From Gammaproteobacteria bacterium (GTDB lineage: Bacteria > Pseudomonadota > Gammaproteobacteria > SZUA-229), in assembly GCA_013041745.1 (NCBI GenBank), contig JABDRN010000019.1, positions 1-64,000 of the forward strand: a stretch of DNA of 64,000 nucleotides, written 5' to 3'. The translations under genes and the position numbers were made by a program. Shown here in pieces: positions 19,475 through 27,357 of the stretch (the stretch's first letter is position 1; the number at the start of each line of letters is the position of its first letter). Below the pieces are notes generated by a model that saw nothing but the letters and a program-made list of their open reading frames with translations, searched no databases and had not been told where the DNA came from.

Positions 19475-19927
19475 GTGAGTGAAATGTATATAGAAGAAAT
19501 AAGAAAATTTTTACCACATCGGTATCCTTTTCTACTGGTTGACCGGGTGATCGAGTGTATTCCCGGTGAGACCATTACGGCGATAAAAAATATCTCGGTC
19601 AATGAACCACAATTTACCGGGCACTTTCCTAACCAGGCAATAATGCCCGGGGTTCTCATCATCGAAGCGCTTGCCCAGGCAACCGGTCTGTTAGGCTTTC
19701 GTACCATGAGTGAAGAGCCCAGTGAAGATATATTGTACATGCTGGTCGGTGTCGATAATGTCCGCTTCAAGCGCCAGGTGGTTCCAGGCGATCAGCTGGT
19801 ATTGAAAGCTAAAGTGGAGCGTCGCTCTAAAATTATCTGGAAATTTTCCTGCGAAGCAACAGTCGATGGCGAGTTATGTACAGCTGCCAACCTGTTATGC
19901 GCCGCGTCACCAAAAGACGAGCAGTAA
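19475..19927 (+). CDS. fabZ: 3-hydroxyacyl-ACP dehydratase FabZ
   Basis: FabZ dehydrates 3-hydroxyacyl-ACP in fatty acid elongation and competes with LpxA/LpxD for the hydroxyacyl substrate. The 150-residue hot-dog protein has LPHRYPFLLVDRV with the catalytic His near residue 15. GHFPNQAIMPGVLIIEALAQ carries the catalytic Glu near 64. GTG 19475 has a TTGGAG site at eight-base spacing; ATG 19484 is an alternative. A small imperfect hairpin (CTATCA at 19432, TGATAG at 19451) lies in the 48-base gap after lpxD. Confidence 0.96.
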   Translation: MSEMYIEEIRKFLPHRYPFLLVDRVIECIPGETITAIKNISVNEPQFTGHFPNQAIMPGVLIIEALAQATGLLGFRTMSEEPSEDILYMLVGVDNVRFKRQVVPGDQLVLKAKVERRSKIIWKFSCEATVDGELCTAANLLCAASPKDEQ

Positions 19928-19930
19928 ATA

Positions 19931-20701
19931 ATGATTCATCCTCAGGCGATTGTCGATCCTTCTGCCAAGATTGCTGAAGATGTAAGTATCGGGCCATTCT
20001 GTGTCATCGGTGCAGACGTCGAGATCGGCGCTGGTACCACTGTGGCATCTCATGTCGTGATCAATGGCCCGACAAAGATAGGCAGAGATAACGAGATATT
20101 TCAGTTCGCTTCCATAGGCGAAAAACCACAGGACCTGAAGTTTGATAACGAACCGACAGAGCTCATCGTCGGTGACAGGAACAGGATCCGTGAGTATGTA
20201 ACACTGCATCGAGGTACACCGACCGGTGGCAATGTAACCAGGATCGGCAACGACAATCTGCTGATGGCCAACGTTCATGTAGCGCATGACTGTATCGTCG
20301 GCAACAATGTGATCCTGGCTAATGCCACTGCACTGGCAGGACACGTTGTCGTCGATGATCATGTCATCCTCGGCGGCTATACCACGGTGCATCAGTTCAC
20401 CCGTATCGGTGCACATGCTTTCACCGGCTTCTCTACAGCCATCGATCGTGATGTACTGCCGTTCTTCACCGTGGCAGGTAATCGGGCACGCGCTATCGGT
20501 ATTAATAAAGAAGGTCTCAAGCGGCGCGGTTTTTCAGCGGAGAGCATCCGTGCCCTGCAGGAAGCCTTCAAGCTGCTAATCAAGTCTACCTGTTCGCTCA
20601 AGGTTGCACTGGAAAAAGCGGAAGAACTGGCGGATAAGGATAGAAATGTCCGGATGATGCTGGACTTTCTTGATGCCAGTGAACGTGGCTGGATCCGTTA
20701 G
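19931..20701 (+). CDS. lpxA: UDP-N-acetylglucosamine acyltransferase LpxA
   Basis: LpxA carries out the first lipid A step, transferring a 3-hydroxyacyl group to UDP-GlcNAc. The 256-residue length is standard. Left-handed beta-helix repeats start at once (IHPQAIVDPSAKIAEDVSIGPF). The catalytic His lies in the MANVHVAHDCIVG stretch near residue 120-132, and the helical C-terminal domain is intact. It starts three bases after the fabZ stop. In many gammaproteobacteria lpxB and rnhB come next; here the operon stops at a repeat island. Confidence 0.97.
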   Translation: MIHPQAIVDPSAKIAEDVSIGPFCVIGADVEIGAGTTVASHVVINGPTKIGRDNEIFQFASIGEKPQDLKFDNEPTELIVGDRNRIREYVTLHRGTPTGGNVTRIGNDNLLMANVHVAHDCIVGNNVILANATALAGHVVVDDHVILGGYTTVHQFTRIGAHAFTGFSTAIDRDVLPFFTVAGNRARAIGINKEGLKRRGFSAESIRALQEAFKLLIKSTCSLKVALEKAEELADKDRNVRMMLDFLDASERGWIR

Positions 20702-20737
20702 TTATATCCTGTACGTCTTTATTTCCTAATTGTAAGA

Positions 20738-20753
20738 GCGGATTGTAATCCGC
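20738..20753. terminator. Small palindrome after lpxA, possible weak terminator
   Basis: GCGGATTGTAATCCGC is an inverted repeat with six or seven pairs and a two- to four-base loop. It is followed by a T-rich stretch (GATTTCTTTT). It lies 37 bases after the lpxA stop and may end the lpx transcript. The loop is tight and the T-run is interrupted, so termination is uncertain. It may instead be part of the neighbouring repeat island. Confidence 0.4.
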
Positions 20754-20811
20754 GATTTCTTTTAGGCGCTGCCTGGATTTGGTGTTTAGCATTTACTTTG
20801 TTCTTTTAGTT

Positions 20812-20960
20812 AGGCCTTGCGGTTCTCGCACCGCGGGCGAGGTACTCTTTTGCAACAGCCCAAAAGAGTACCCAGAAAAGGCCGCCACGTCAGCTGCGCC
20901 CCTTGAGAAGCAGGGGTGCCCATTGAGGCAGCACCATTATCATGCTGCGCCAGAACTCGC
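20812..20960 (+). repeat. Intergenic repeat element, copy A
   Basis: This stretch matches the reverse complement of 21308-21530. Shared landmarks in the same order are AGGCCTTGCGG, GGCGAGGYACT, CAGCC, AGTACCCA with AAAAGGCCG, GCGCCCC, CCCATTG, GCTG and AACTCGC. Its core is an 11-pair perfect hairpin, GGTACTCTTTT/AAAAGAGTACC (20841-20851 with 20862-20872). It has no convincing coding capacity. Similar short hairpin repeats are scattered in many gammaproteobacterial intergenic regions; I cannot name the family. Confidence 0.7.
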
Positions 20961-21030
20961 CCACGTTATAAAGCACGTGGACTCAGACAGCTGGCACAGA
21001 ACGCCCATGATAATGGTGCTGCCTCAATGG
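20920..21030. repeat. Long interrupted palindrome with perfect 25-base arms
   Basis: Positions 20920-20944 are the exact reverse complement of 21006-21030. The arms start CCATTGAGG and end CCTCAATGG. Inside lies a near-match CTGCGCCAG/CTGGCACAG and a nested CCACGT/ACGTGG hairpin (20961-20966 with 20975-20980). The whole 111-base stretch can fold into one long stem-loop. It overlaps the right part of repeat copy A. It could be a miniature inverted-repeat element or a structured transcript. Confidence 0.9.
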
Positions 21031-21058
21031 CTTGCTGAGGTGGACTGAGGGTCAAAGG

Positions 21059-21107
21059 CAAAAACAAAAACAAAAACAAAAACAAAAACAAAAACAAAAA
21101 CAAAAAC
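21059..21107. repeat. Hexanucleotide microsatellite (CAAAAA)x8
   Basis: C occurs at every sixth base from 21059 to 21107 with five A between each, giving eight perfect units plus a C. Perfect tandem repeats of this length are unusual in bacteria and prone to slippage. No supported gene reads through it, and the short ORF of Lys-Gln repeats that spans it has no sign of being real. Confidence 0.97.
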
Positions 21108-21132
21108 AGTGTCTGCCTTTAGGGTTGTGTTA

Positions 21133-21200
<68 letters not shown>

Positions 21201-21307
21201 TTTCTGGATTCTGGTTTTTGTTTTTTTGACTCTCTCTCGCATCAGCCAAGCCATTGTTGTGTTTCCGGTATCATGGGCTTTCTGTGAAAACTGTCTGAGC
21301 GTTTTCT

Positions 21308-21530
21308 GCGAGTTTTTTCACAGCATGATGCCGGCAGCACAGCAATGGGAACCCCGTGCCTTTTACGGGGCGCCCGGCGTAGCGACGGCCTTTTTTGGGT
21401 ACTTTTTTTGGCTGCAGAAAAAAAGTGCCTCGCCGTAAAAGGCGAAACTCACGGGTACAATATAAGTACCTAGGTAGCGTCAGAAAGAGAAGTATCGAAA
21501 ACGTGAATGAGTACCACGCCCGCAAGGCCT
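21308..21530 (-). repeat. Intergenic repeat element, copy B (inverted relative to copy A)
   Basis: Read on the minus strand it shares the ordered landmarks of copy A. It carries about 70 extra bases between the AGGCCTTGCGG start and the GGCGAGG core. Its hairpin is 12 pairs: GGTACTTTTTTT (21398-21409) with AAAAAAAGTGCC (21418-21429), including one G-T pair. Relative to copy A, one stem pair has changed from C-G to T-A on both sides, a compensatory change. The copies are head to head, bracketing the palindrome and microsatellites. Confidence 0.7.
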
Positions 21531-21568
21531 GATAAAAAGTAATCTGTACAGTTCAGCAAAGAAGCAGA

Positions 21569-21880
21569 TCAAAACTCAGCTAACTGCCAAACATCAAACG
21601 CCGGCTCCTCATAAGGATGGTTCTTCCTCATGGCCTGCACCGCCTGTTTAACCAGATCATCCTCACAGACCAGCTCAATTTTAATCTCACGAACCTGCTC
21701 GACCTGGTTAAGTGAACCGATCGCAGGATTACTGTTCTGCAGCGGACGGAACTGCCCGGTACCCTCGGTCTGCCAGCAGCAGCTGTCATAATTCCCAATC
21801 CGTCCAGCACCGGCATCGAACAGTGCCTGCTTGACGGTTTCCACATGTTTTTCAGGGACATATACGCAGATTTTATACAT
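21569..21880 (-). CDS. YqfO/NIF3 insert-domain-like small protein
   Basis: The 103-residue protein begins MYKICVYVPEKHVETVKQALFDAGAGRIGNYDSCCWQ. It contains GTGQFRPLQNSNPAIG and ends NHPYEEPAFDVWQL. These motifs are those of the PII/CutA-like domain inserted in NIF3-family proteins (YqfO), here as a free-standing domain. That stand-alone form is known in Pseudomonas and relatives; its function is not established. It is divergent from the plus-strand gene at 21972, with 91 bases between. Confidence 0.85.
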   Translation of the reverse strand: MYKICVYVPEKHVETVKQALFDAGAGRIGNYDSCCWQTEGTGQFRPLQNSNPAIGSLNQVEQVREIKIELVCEDDLVKQAVQAMRKNHPYEEPAFDVWQLAEF

Positions 21881-21971
21881 GGCGAGTCCTGTTCGGTGAG
21901 CTTGAAATAGCTTAGACTATCACCATACTAATTAGACGCAAAATTAAAATTCATAGACAGGAACGAGCAAG

Positions 21972-22247
21972 ATGAGTGGTGGCATACAACTATCCTCTGA
22001 GATGATCTCAGAGATAAAAGCAGTGGTAACGAAAAATGATCCGGCTGCGGATAACGATCTATATTTCATGCAGTATCTATCTGCCATTACGGGATATGTT
22101 CTTGCACAACAGGACCAGCCCGGCCTGGACAAGAAGGGCCTGATAACTGATCTGTCTCACTTCATGGGGCAGGTCGTAGACCAGGTGGAACAGGATATGA
22201 AACCGGCGGAAGATGCATTTGGTATATGGAAGCCGGGCGATAGCTAG
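21972..22247 (+). CDS. Small uncharacterised acidic protein
   Basis: The 91-residue soluble protein has no membrane segment or recognised motif. It looks mostly helical (LSSEMISEIKAVVTKNDPAADNDLYFMQYLSAITGYVLAQ) and acidic. AGGA precedes the ATG at good spacing, supporting translation. It ends five bases before the TPMT gene, so the two are likely co-transcribed. A weak candidate promoter, TTGAAA (21902-21907) with TACTAA (21926-21931) at 18-base spacing, lies upstream. I do not recognise the family. Confidence 0.75.
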   Translation: MSGGIQLSSEMISEIKAVVTKNDPAADNDLYFMQYLSAITGYVLAQQDQPGLDKKGLITDLSHFMGQVVDQVEQDMKPAEDAFGIWKPGDS

Positions 22248-22252
22248 CCAGC

Positions 22253-22933
22253 ATGGAGATCACATTCTGGTTAGAGCGCTGGAGTAATAATCAGACAGGA
22301 TTTCACCAGCAGAAGATAAACCCTTACCTGATGTATTTTTATGGTGAGAAAGGACCTGCTGTAGAACAACGTGAAAAGTTAAAAGTATTCGTCCCCCTGT
22401 GTGGCAAGAGTAAAGATATGCTCTGGCTGTCACAGAACCGTTACAGGGTGTTTGGTGTCGAGTGCAGTGATCTTGCGGTAAAAGGTTTCTTCGAAGAGAA
22501 TGCGCTTAATTACAAGTACGCAGAGAAAGGTCAGCATGCACTTTACCAGTCCAGTGATCTGCCGTCACAGATAGAGATCTTTCAGGGTGACTTCTTTGAG
22601 TTACAGGCATCAGATCTGGAAGATGTCACTGATATCTTTGACCGTGCATCACTTGTCGCATTGCCGGTGGAGATGCGTCAGAGCTATGCCGATAAGATGG
22701 CCGAGTTGCAAAAGCCGGGTGTACGCACCTTGCTGGTGACCCTGACCTTCGATCACACAGAGATGAATGGCCCACCATTCTCGGTAACCGAGGATGAAGT
22801 AAACGCTCTATACGCGAATAATTTTTCAGTTCAGAAACTATTATTCAAAGATGTTATCGAAGAGGAGCATGGTTTGAGAAACCGTGGTCTGACTTCGTTG
22901 GTCGAGACCGTATATAAATTAGTTCGTAAATAA
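22253..22933 (+). CDS. tpm: Thiopurine S-methyltransferase-family protein
   Basis: Enzymes of this family use S-adenosylmethionine to methylate thiopurines and, in several Pseudomonas, selenium and tellurium species. The 226-residue protein starts with the family pattern FWLERWSNNQTGFHQQKINPYL. It carries VFVPLCGKSKDMLWL (SAM-binding region, near residue 47-60) and GVECSDLAVKGFF. Length matches bacterial TPMT. The native substrate is not evident. It follows the uncharacterised gene at 21972 by five bases, with no clear Shine-Dalgarno, suggesting coupling. Confidence 0.93.
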   Translation: MEITFWLERWSNNQTGFHQQKINPYLMYFYGEKGPAVEQREKLKVFVPLCGKSKDMLWLSQNRYRVFGVECSDLAVKGFFEENALNYKYAEKGQHALYQSSDLPSQIEIFQGDFFELQASDLEDVTDIFDRASLVALPVEMRQSYADKMAELQKPGVRTLLVTLTFDHTEMNGPPFSVTEDEVNALYANNFSVQKLLFKDVIEEEHGLRNRGLTSLVETVYKLVRK

Positions 22934-22976
22934 TAACGAAACAGCAGTAATAATCAATTAGAGAGTCAGTAAGTTT

Positions 22977-25955
22977 ATGTCAACAGTTATGCCATCAGAA
23001 AACAGAACTGCAACCATCGCAGCAAATGCACAGGTCGATCATCACCCTTCATTCAAATGGCTGCGCAGTGAACGTATTGACTCACTGAACCTGACGCTGC
23101 AGGAATTTCAGCATATCGAGACCGGTGCGCTTCACTACCATATGGATGCAGAAAATACAGAGAATGTTTTCCTGGTCGCTTTCAGGACGGTACCGATGGA
23201 TTCGACCGGTGTCGCCCACATCCTCGAACATACCTCGCTCTGCGGCAGCAAGAAATATCCGGTGCGTGATCCGTTCTTTATGATGATAAGACGTTCACTG
23301 AATACTTTCATGAACGCCTTTACCAGCAGTGACTGGACAGCATATCCGTTCGCCAGTCAGAACAGGAAAGATTTCAATAACCTTATGGATGTCTACCTCG
23401 ATGCAGTATTTTTTACTCGTCTCGATGAGCTCGATTTTTTACAGGAAGGTCATCGTGTCGAATTTAAGAAGGCGGATGATGCGAGCAGTGAGCTCGAATA
23501 CAAAGGGGTTGTTTTCAACGAGATGAAAGGTGCCATGAGTTCACCCGTCAGTGTGCTCTGGCAGGAAGTCAGTAAATACCTGTATCCGACATCTACTTAT
23601 CATTACAACAGCGGCGGTGAGCCACAGGACATTCCTGACCTTACATACCAGCAATTAAAAGATTTTCACAAGACCCATTATCATCCGAGTAATGCTGTAT
23701 TCATGACCTTTGGTGATATACCGGCGTCTGAACATCAGCAGAAATTTGAGCAGCAGGCGCTGTCGAAGTTTGACAGACTGGACGTCAAGATCGCGGTCAA
23801 ACCTGAAAAGAGATACCTGGCGCCACTCATCGTAGAAGAGGCTTATGCCTATGATGCAGTCGGAGAGGAAAGTACTGAAGATAAGGCGCATCATGTGTTG
23901 AGCTGGCTGCTGGGTCCCTGTACTTCACTAGATGAGATGATGAAAGCCAACCTGTTATCCCAGGTGTTGCTCGATAACAGTTCATCACCGTTGCGTCAGG
24001 CCCTGGAGACGACAGATCTGGCGGCGGCACCTTCACCATTGTGCGGCCTGGAAGACTCAAATTATGAGATGTGCTTCTTATGCGGAGTAGAGGGCAGTAA
24101 GGTTGATAACGCCCAGGCTTTCGAAGACCTCGTATTTGGAGTACTTGATGATGTTGCGACCAATGGCATACCACAGGAAAAGCTCGAAGCAGTATTACAT
24201 CAGCTGGAATTAAGTCAGCGTGAAGTCGGAGGTGACAGCTACCCGTTCGGACTGCAGTTGATACTGAGCGGTCTGACAGCGGCTATCCACCGCTCTGAGC
24301 CAGCCTCTCTGCTCAACCTCGATCCTGTCATCGAGTCCCTGCGTGAAGATATAAAGGATCCTGAGTTCATCAAGAACCTGGTCAGGCAAACACTGCTAAA
24401 CAACCAGCACCGTGTGCGCCTGACACTTCGTCCTGATGAAAACCTTAGTCAGCGAAAAGAACTGGCAGAAAAAGCTCACCTGGAATCGATCAATGCCGCC
24501 ATGAGTGAAAGCGACAAGCAGCATGTGATAGAGCAGGCCAGGGCCCTGGCCGAGCGTCAGGCACAGGTCGATGATCCCGGGGTATTACCAAAAGTCGATC
24601 TCGATGACGTGCCGTCAGAAGTGAAGATTCCGCAGGCGACAAAGCGAACAATCGCTGATTCTGAATCTACCATCTATATGCAGGGTACCAATGGCCTGGT
24701 CTATCATGAGACCGTATGTGAACTTCCTGAACTCAGTGATGAGGAACTGGCTTTGCTGCCGTATTTCTCCAGCTGCCTTACAGAGCTAGGCTGCGGTGAC
24801 AAGGATTACCTACAGGTACAGGAGTGGCAGTCCAGTGTGAGTGGCGGTGTGCATGCTTCACATAGCATCCGTGCCTATACCGATGATGAGCAAAAAGTTC
24901 GTGCCTACTATGTCTTCTCCGGCAAGGCGCTCGGTCGGAATAACAGGAAACTTGCTGAGCTGATCTGGGAGACACTGAATAATGTTCGCTTTGATGAGGA
25001 AGACCGTATCGCTGAACTGATAACTCAGATACGATCACGTCGTGAACGCAGTGTTACAGGTAGTGGCCATACGCTCGCCATGACTGCTGCTGCCAGCGGG
25101 TTGAGCCCGGTGGCGTCATTGAATCATAATTTTGGCGGACTCGCTGGAATCAGGTCGCTGAAATCACTCGATGATTCGCATAACAGTGATAGATCAGCGA
25201 TAAAACATACCGCCAGAATCTTCTCTTCGATACATGAGAAAATAAAAGCTGCGGCGAAGACGTATATGCTTACCGTCGAAGAGCACAAGGTCGATCAAAC
25301 AGTGGAAGAGTTCGAGCAGGTATGGAAATCAACAGACCATGCAACAGCTAAACCATTCAGCCTGCCTGAGATGAAACAGCAGACGAAACAGATGTGGATC
25401 GCTAATACGCAGGTTAATTTCTGCGCCAAGGCCTACCCGACCGTCACCATGGAGCATGGAGATGCCGCTGCATTATCGGTGCTCGGCGGTTTCATGAGAA
25501 ACGGCTATCTGCATACGGCAGTCCGTGAGCAGGGCGGTGCGTATGGTGGTGGTGCGACACATGACACGAATATCGCTGCATTCAAATTTTACTCTTATCG
25601 CGATCCTCGCCTTGCTGATACACTGCAAGACTTTGACAATGCGATCGACTGGATGCTGGATACTGAGCATGAGTATCGCCAGCTGGAAGAAGCTATCCTC
25701 GGTGTCATCAGTAGTATGGATAAACCCGGGTCGCCGGCAGGTGAAGCTAAATCAGCTTTTCATAATGAGCTGCATGGCAGGACACGTGACAAGCTGCAAC
25801 AGTTCCGTCAACGAGTCCTGCAAGTGACCATCGATGACCTGAAACGTGTGACTAAAACTTACCTTAAAGATGGTGAAGCAAGTGTTGCGGTCATTACCAG
25901 TGCCGCGACACGTGAAGATGTCGGTGATCTCGGACTCGAAGTGATCAATCTGTAA
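22977..25955 (+). CDS. M16C zinc metallopeptidase, presequence protease (PreP)-like
   Basis: The 992-residue protein is a full-length member of the insulinase/pitrilysin superfamily, subgroup M16C, that degrades unstructured peptides inside a closed chamber. The inverted zinc motif HxxEH is HILEH (residues 81-85) within GVAHILEHTSLCGSKKYPVRDPFF. A downstream Glu lies in YKGVVFNEMKGAMSSP. The second half carries the catalytically inactive domain, with late REQGGAYGGGA. There is no signal peptide, so it is probably cytoplasmic. It starts 43 bases after the TPMT gene. Confidence 0.95.
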   Translation: MSTVMPSENRTATIAANAQVDHHPSFKWLRSERIDSLNLTLQEFQHIETGALHYHMDAENTENVFLVAFRTVPMDSTGVAHILEHTSLCGSKKYPVRDPFFMMIRRSLNTFMNAFTSSDWTAYPFASQNRKDFNNLMDVYLDAVFFTRLDELDFLQEGHRVEFKKADDASSELEYKGVVFNEMKGAMSSPVSVLWQEVSKYLYPTSTYHYNSGGEPQDIPDLTYQQLKDFHKTHYHPSNAVFMTFGDIPASEHQQKFEQQALSKFDRLDVKIAVKPEKRYLAPLIVEEAYAYDAVGEESTEDKAHHVLSWLLGPCTSLDEMMKANLLSQVLLDNSSSPLRQALETTDLAAAPSPLCGLEDSNYEMCFLCGVEGSKVDNAQAFEDLVFGVLDDVATNGIPQEKLEAVLHQLELSQREVGGDSYPFGLQLILSGLTAAIHRSEPASLLNLDPVIESLREDIKDPEFIKNLVRQTLLNNQHRVRLTLRPDENLSQRKELAEKAHLESINAAMSESDKQHVIEQARALAERQAQVDDPGVLPKVDLDDVPSEVKIPQATKRTIADSESTIYMQGTNGLVYHETVCELPELSDEELALLPYFSSCLTELGCGDKDYLQVQEWQSSVSGGVHASHSIRAYTDDEQKVRAYYVFSGKALGRNNRKLAELIWETLNNVRFDEEDRIAELITQIRSRRERSVTGSGHTLAMTAAASGLSPVASLNHNFGGLAGIRSLKSLDDSHNSDRSAIKHTARIFSSIHEKIKAAAKTYMLTVEEHKVDQTVEEFEQVWKSTDHATAKPFSLPEMKQQTKQMWIANTQVNFCAKAYPTVTMEHGDAAALSVLGGFMRNGYLHTAVREQGGAYGGGATHDTNIAAFKFYSYRDPRLADTLQDFDNAIDWMLDTEHEYRQLEEAILGVISSMDKPGSPAGEAKSAFHNELHGRTRDKLQQFRQRVLQVTIDDLKRVTKTYLKDGEASVAVITSAATREDVGDLGLEVINL

Positions 25956-26106
25956 TTGCCTTCGGCACAGGGTGCCAGTTGTATCAAGGCTGACATTTTT
26001 GTATGGATAGTGTGGATTTAGTTCGGTTCTATTCGATTAGTATGGTCTCATCGTGATAACGATATTTATGTAACACGATCCATCAATAACTATTACAGGA
26101 CGAAAA

Positions 26107-26445
26107 ATGAAAGTCGCATATATATTTTCAACTCAGGGCCACTCTGTATCATACAAGCTTGGCAAGATGATTCTTCCCCAACTCGAAGAAGACGCGCACG
26201 GCGTCGAGGTAGTCGGCATGTTCTTTTTTGAAGACAACGCTTATGTCTTACAAAAAGATAATCCCATCGGAGAGCGTCTGGCAAAAGTCGCTGCAGACAA
26301 AGGTATGTTATTGATGGCCTGTGACCAATGTGCTTATGAACGCGAGATCGATGGTAAGCTGGTCGACGGTGCCACCATAGGCTGTTTTCCAAACTTATAC
26401 GGTGCACTCTCTGGAAACATGCCGGACCAGGTGATCACGCTGTAA
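26107..26445 (+). CDS. DsrE-like sulfur-relay family protein
   Basis: The 112-residue protein has the DsrE/DsrF-like alpha/beta fold pattern: MKVAYIFST with a flexible loop, a central hydrophobic VVGMFFFEDNAYVLQK strand, then MACDQCAYER and GCFPNLYGAL. Three cysteines (72, 75, 93) are candidates for persulfide or metal binding. DsrE-type proteins carry sulfur in tRNA thiolation or sulfur oxidation, but no dsr, tus or hdr genes are nearby, so the partner is unknown. It begins a plus-strand series with the formyltransferase-fold gene 19 bases on. AGGA about seven bases upstream supports the start. Confidence 0.85.
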   Translation: MKVAYIFSTQGHSVSYKLGKMILPQLEEDAHGVEVVGMFFFEDNAYVLQKDNPIGERLAKVAADKGMLLMACDQCAYEREIDGKLVDGATIGCFPNLYGALSGNMPDQVITL

Positions 26446-26464
26446 TCTCAGTCATGCGTAGCTG

Positions 26465-27325
26465 ATGAATATTCTCTTTATCGGTTCATCAGGTGCGCTG
26501 TCTTTGACTCCCTTTAAAAGCCTGCTGTCGTCACCTCACAGTATTTCGGCAGTAGCAACTCATCGTCCGATAACTTTCGAGAAAAAGATATTCGCTCTCG
26601 AAAATGAATCGCTGGCACTTGCAGCGAACCAGGCGGATATACCGGTTATCGATACGTCACAGCCAGTGGATGATATTATCAGGCGATGTTCTGATCATAA
26701 AATCGATGTCATCCTGATGTCCTGCTATGGTAAACGTTTACCTGATGAAATAATCAATCTGCCTGTTGCGGGATGCTACAACATGCATCCATCGCTATTG
26801 CCCGCATATCGAGGTCCAGACCCCATCTTCTGGCAGCTGAAGTATGGCACTGAGCTCGGTGTCAGCTGGCATCAGGTGGTCAGCGATTTCGATGCGGGTG
26901 ATGTCATCCTGCAACAGGTTGTAGAGCCTGACGATGGTGCTTCTTATCATGAGATCAGTTCACAGCTTGCGCTTGACGGTACGCAACTGATGCATCGATT
27001 ACTGGCTGATCTGGATACAGCCAGCTTGGTGATGCTTCCACAGGATAATGATATTGCCAGCTACTATCCGTATCCATCAGCGAGTGATTTTGATATCGAC
27101 ACCAACTATTCAGCTCGCCAGCTATATAACTTCATGCGTGGCACCGAGGCATTCGCCCAGCCATATCGTTACCAGTGTGACGGTCAGCGTTTTTTCCTGG
27201 ATAAGGCGCTGCGTTTTGATGCTGATCAGTTCATGCAGTCCACCAGGATTGAGGGTGACCGCTTGTATATCCCCTGTAATGGTGGCGTGTTAATTGTCTC
27301 ATACACTGATAAAATGGAAGTTTAG
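26465..27325 (+). CDS. Formyltransferase-fold protein of unknown substrate
   Basis: The 286-residue protein has the Asn-His-Asp catalytic set of 10-formyltetrahydrofolate-dependent formyltransferases: YNMHPSLLPAYRGPDPIFW (Asn106, His108) and SDFDAGDVI (Asp143). The early residues MNILFIGSSGALS form the first Rossmann strand. It is related to methionyl-tRNA formyltransferase, but lacks the usual SLLP-to-folate context elsewhere and has a divergent C-terminal domain (YSARQLYNFMRGTEAF, reminiscent of the Fmt_C start). The acceptor molecule cannot be read from sequence. It is adjacent to the radical SAM gene at 27358. Confidence 0.88.
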   Translation: MNILFIGSSGALSLTPFKSLLSSPHSISAVATHRPITFEKKIFALENESLALAANQADIPVIDTSQPVDDIIRRCSDHKIDVILMSCYGKRLPDEIINLPVAGCYNMHPSLLPAYRGPDPIFWQLKYGTELGVSWHQVVSDFDAGDVILQQVVEPDDGASYHEISSQLALDGTQLMHRLLADLDTASLVMLPQDNDIASYYPYPSASDFDIDTNYSARQLYNFMRGTEAFAQPYRYQCDGQRFFLDKALRFDADQFMQSTRIEGDRLYIPCNGGVLIVSYTDKMEV

Positions 27326-27357
27326 TGTATCCAGGACTAATCCACAGGACTTATCCC

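Noticed and set aside
20779-21048. 89-codon plus-strand ORF over repeat copy A and the palindrome
   Set aside because: It lies within the repeat element, has no ribosome-binding site and its content follows the repeats. A comparable ORF on copy B is likewise an artefact of shared sequence.
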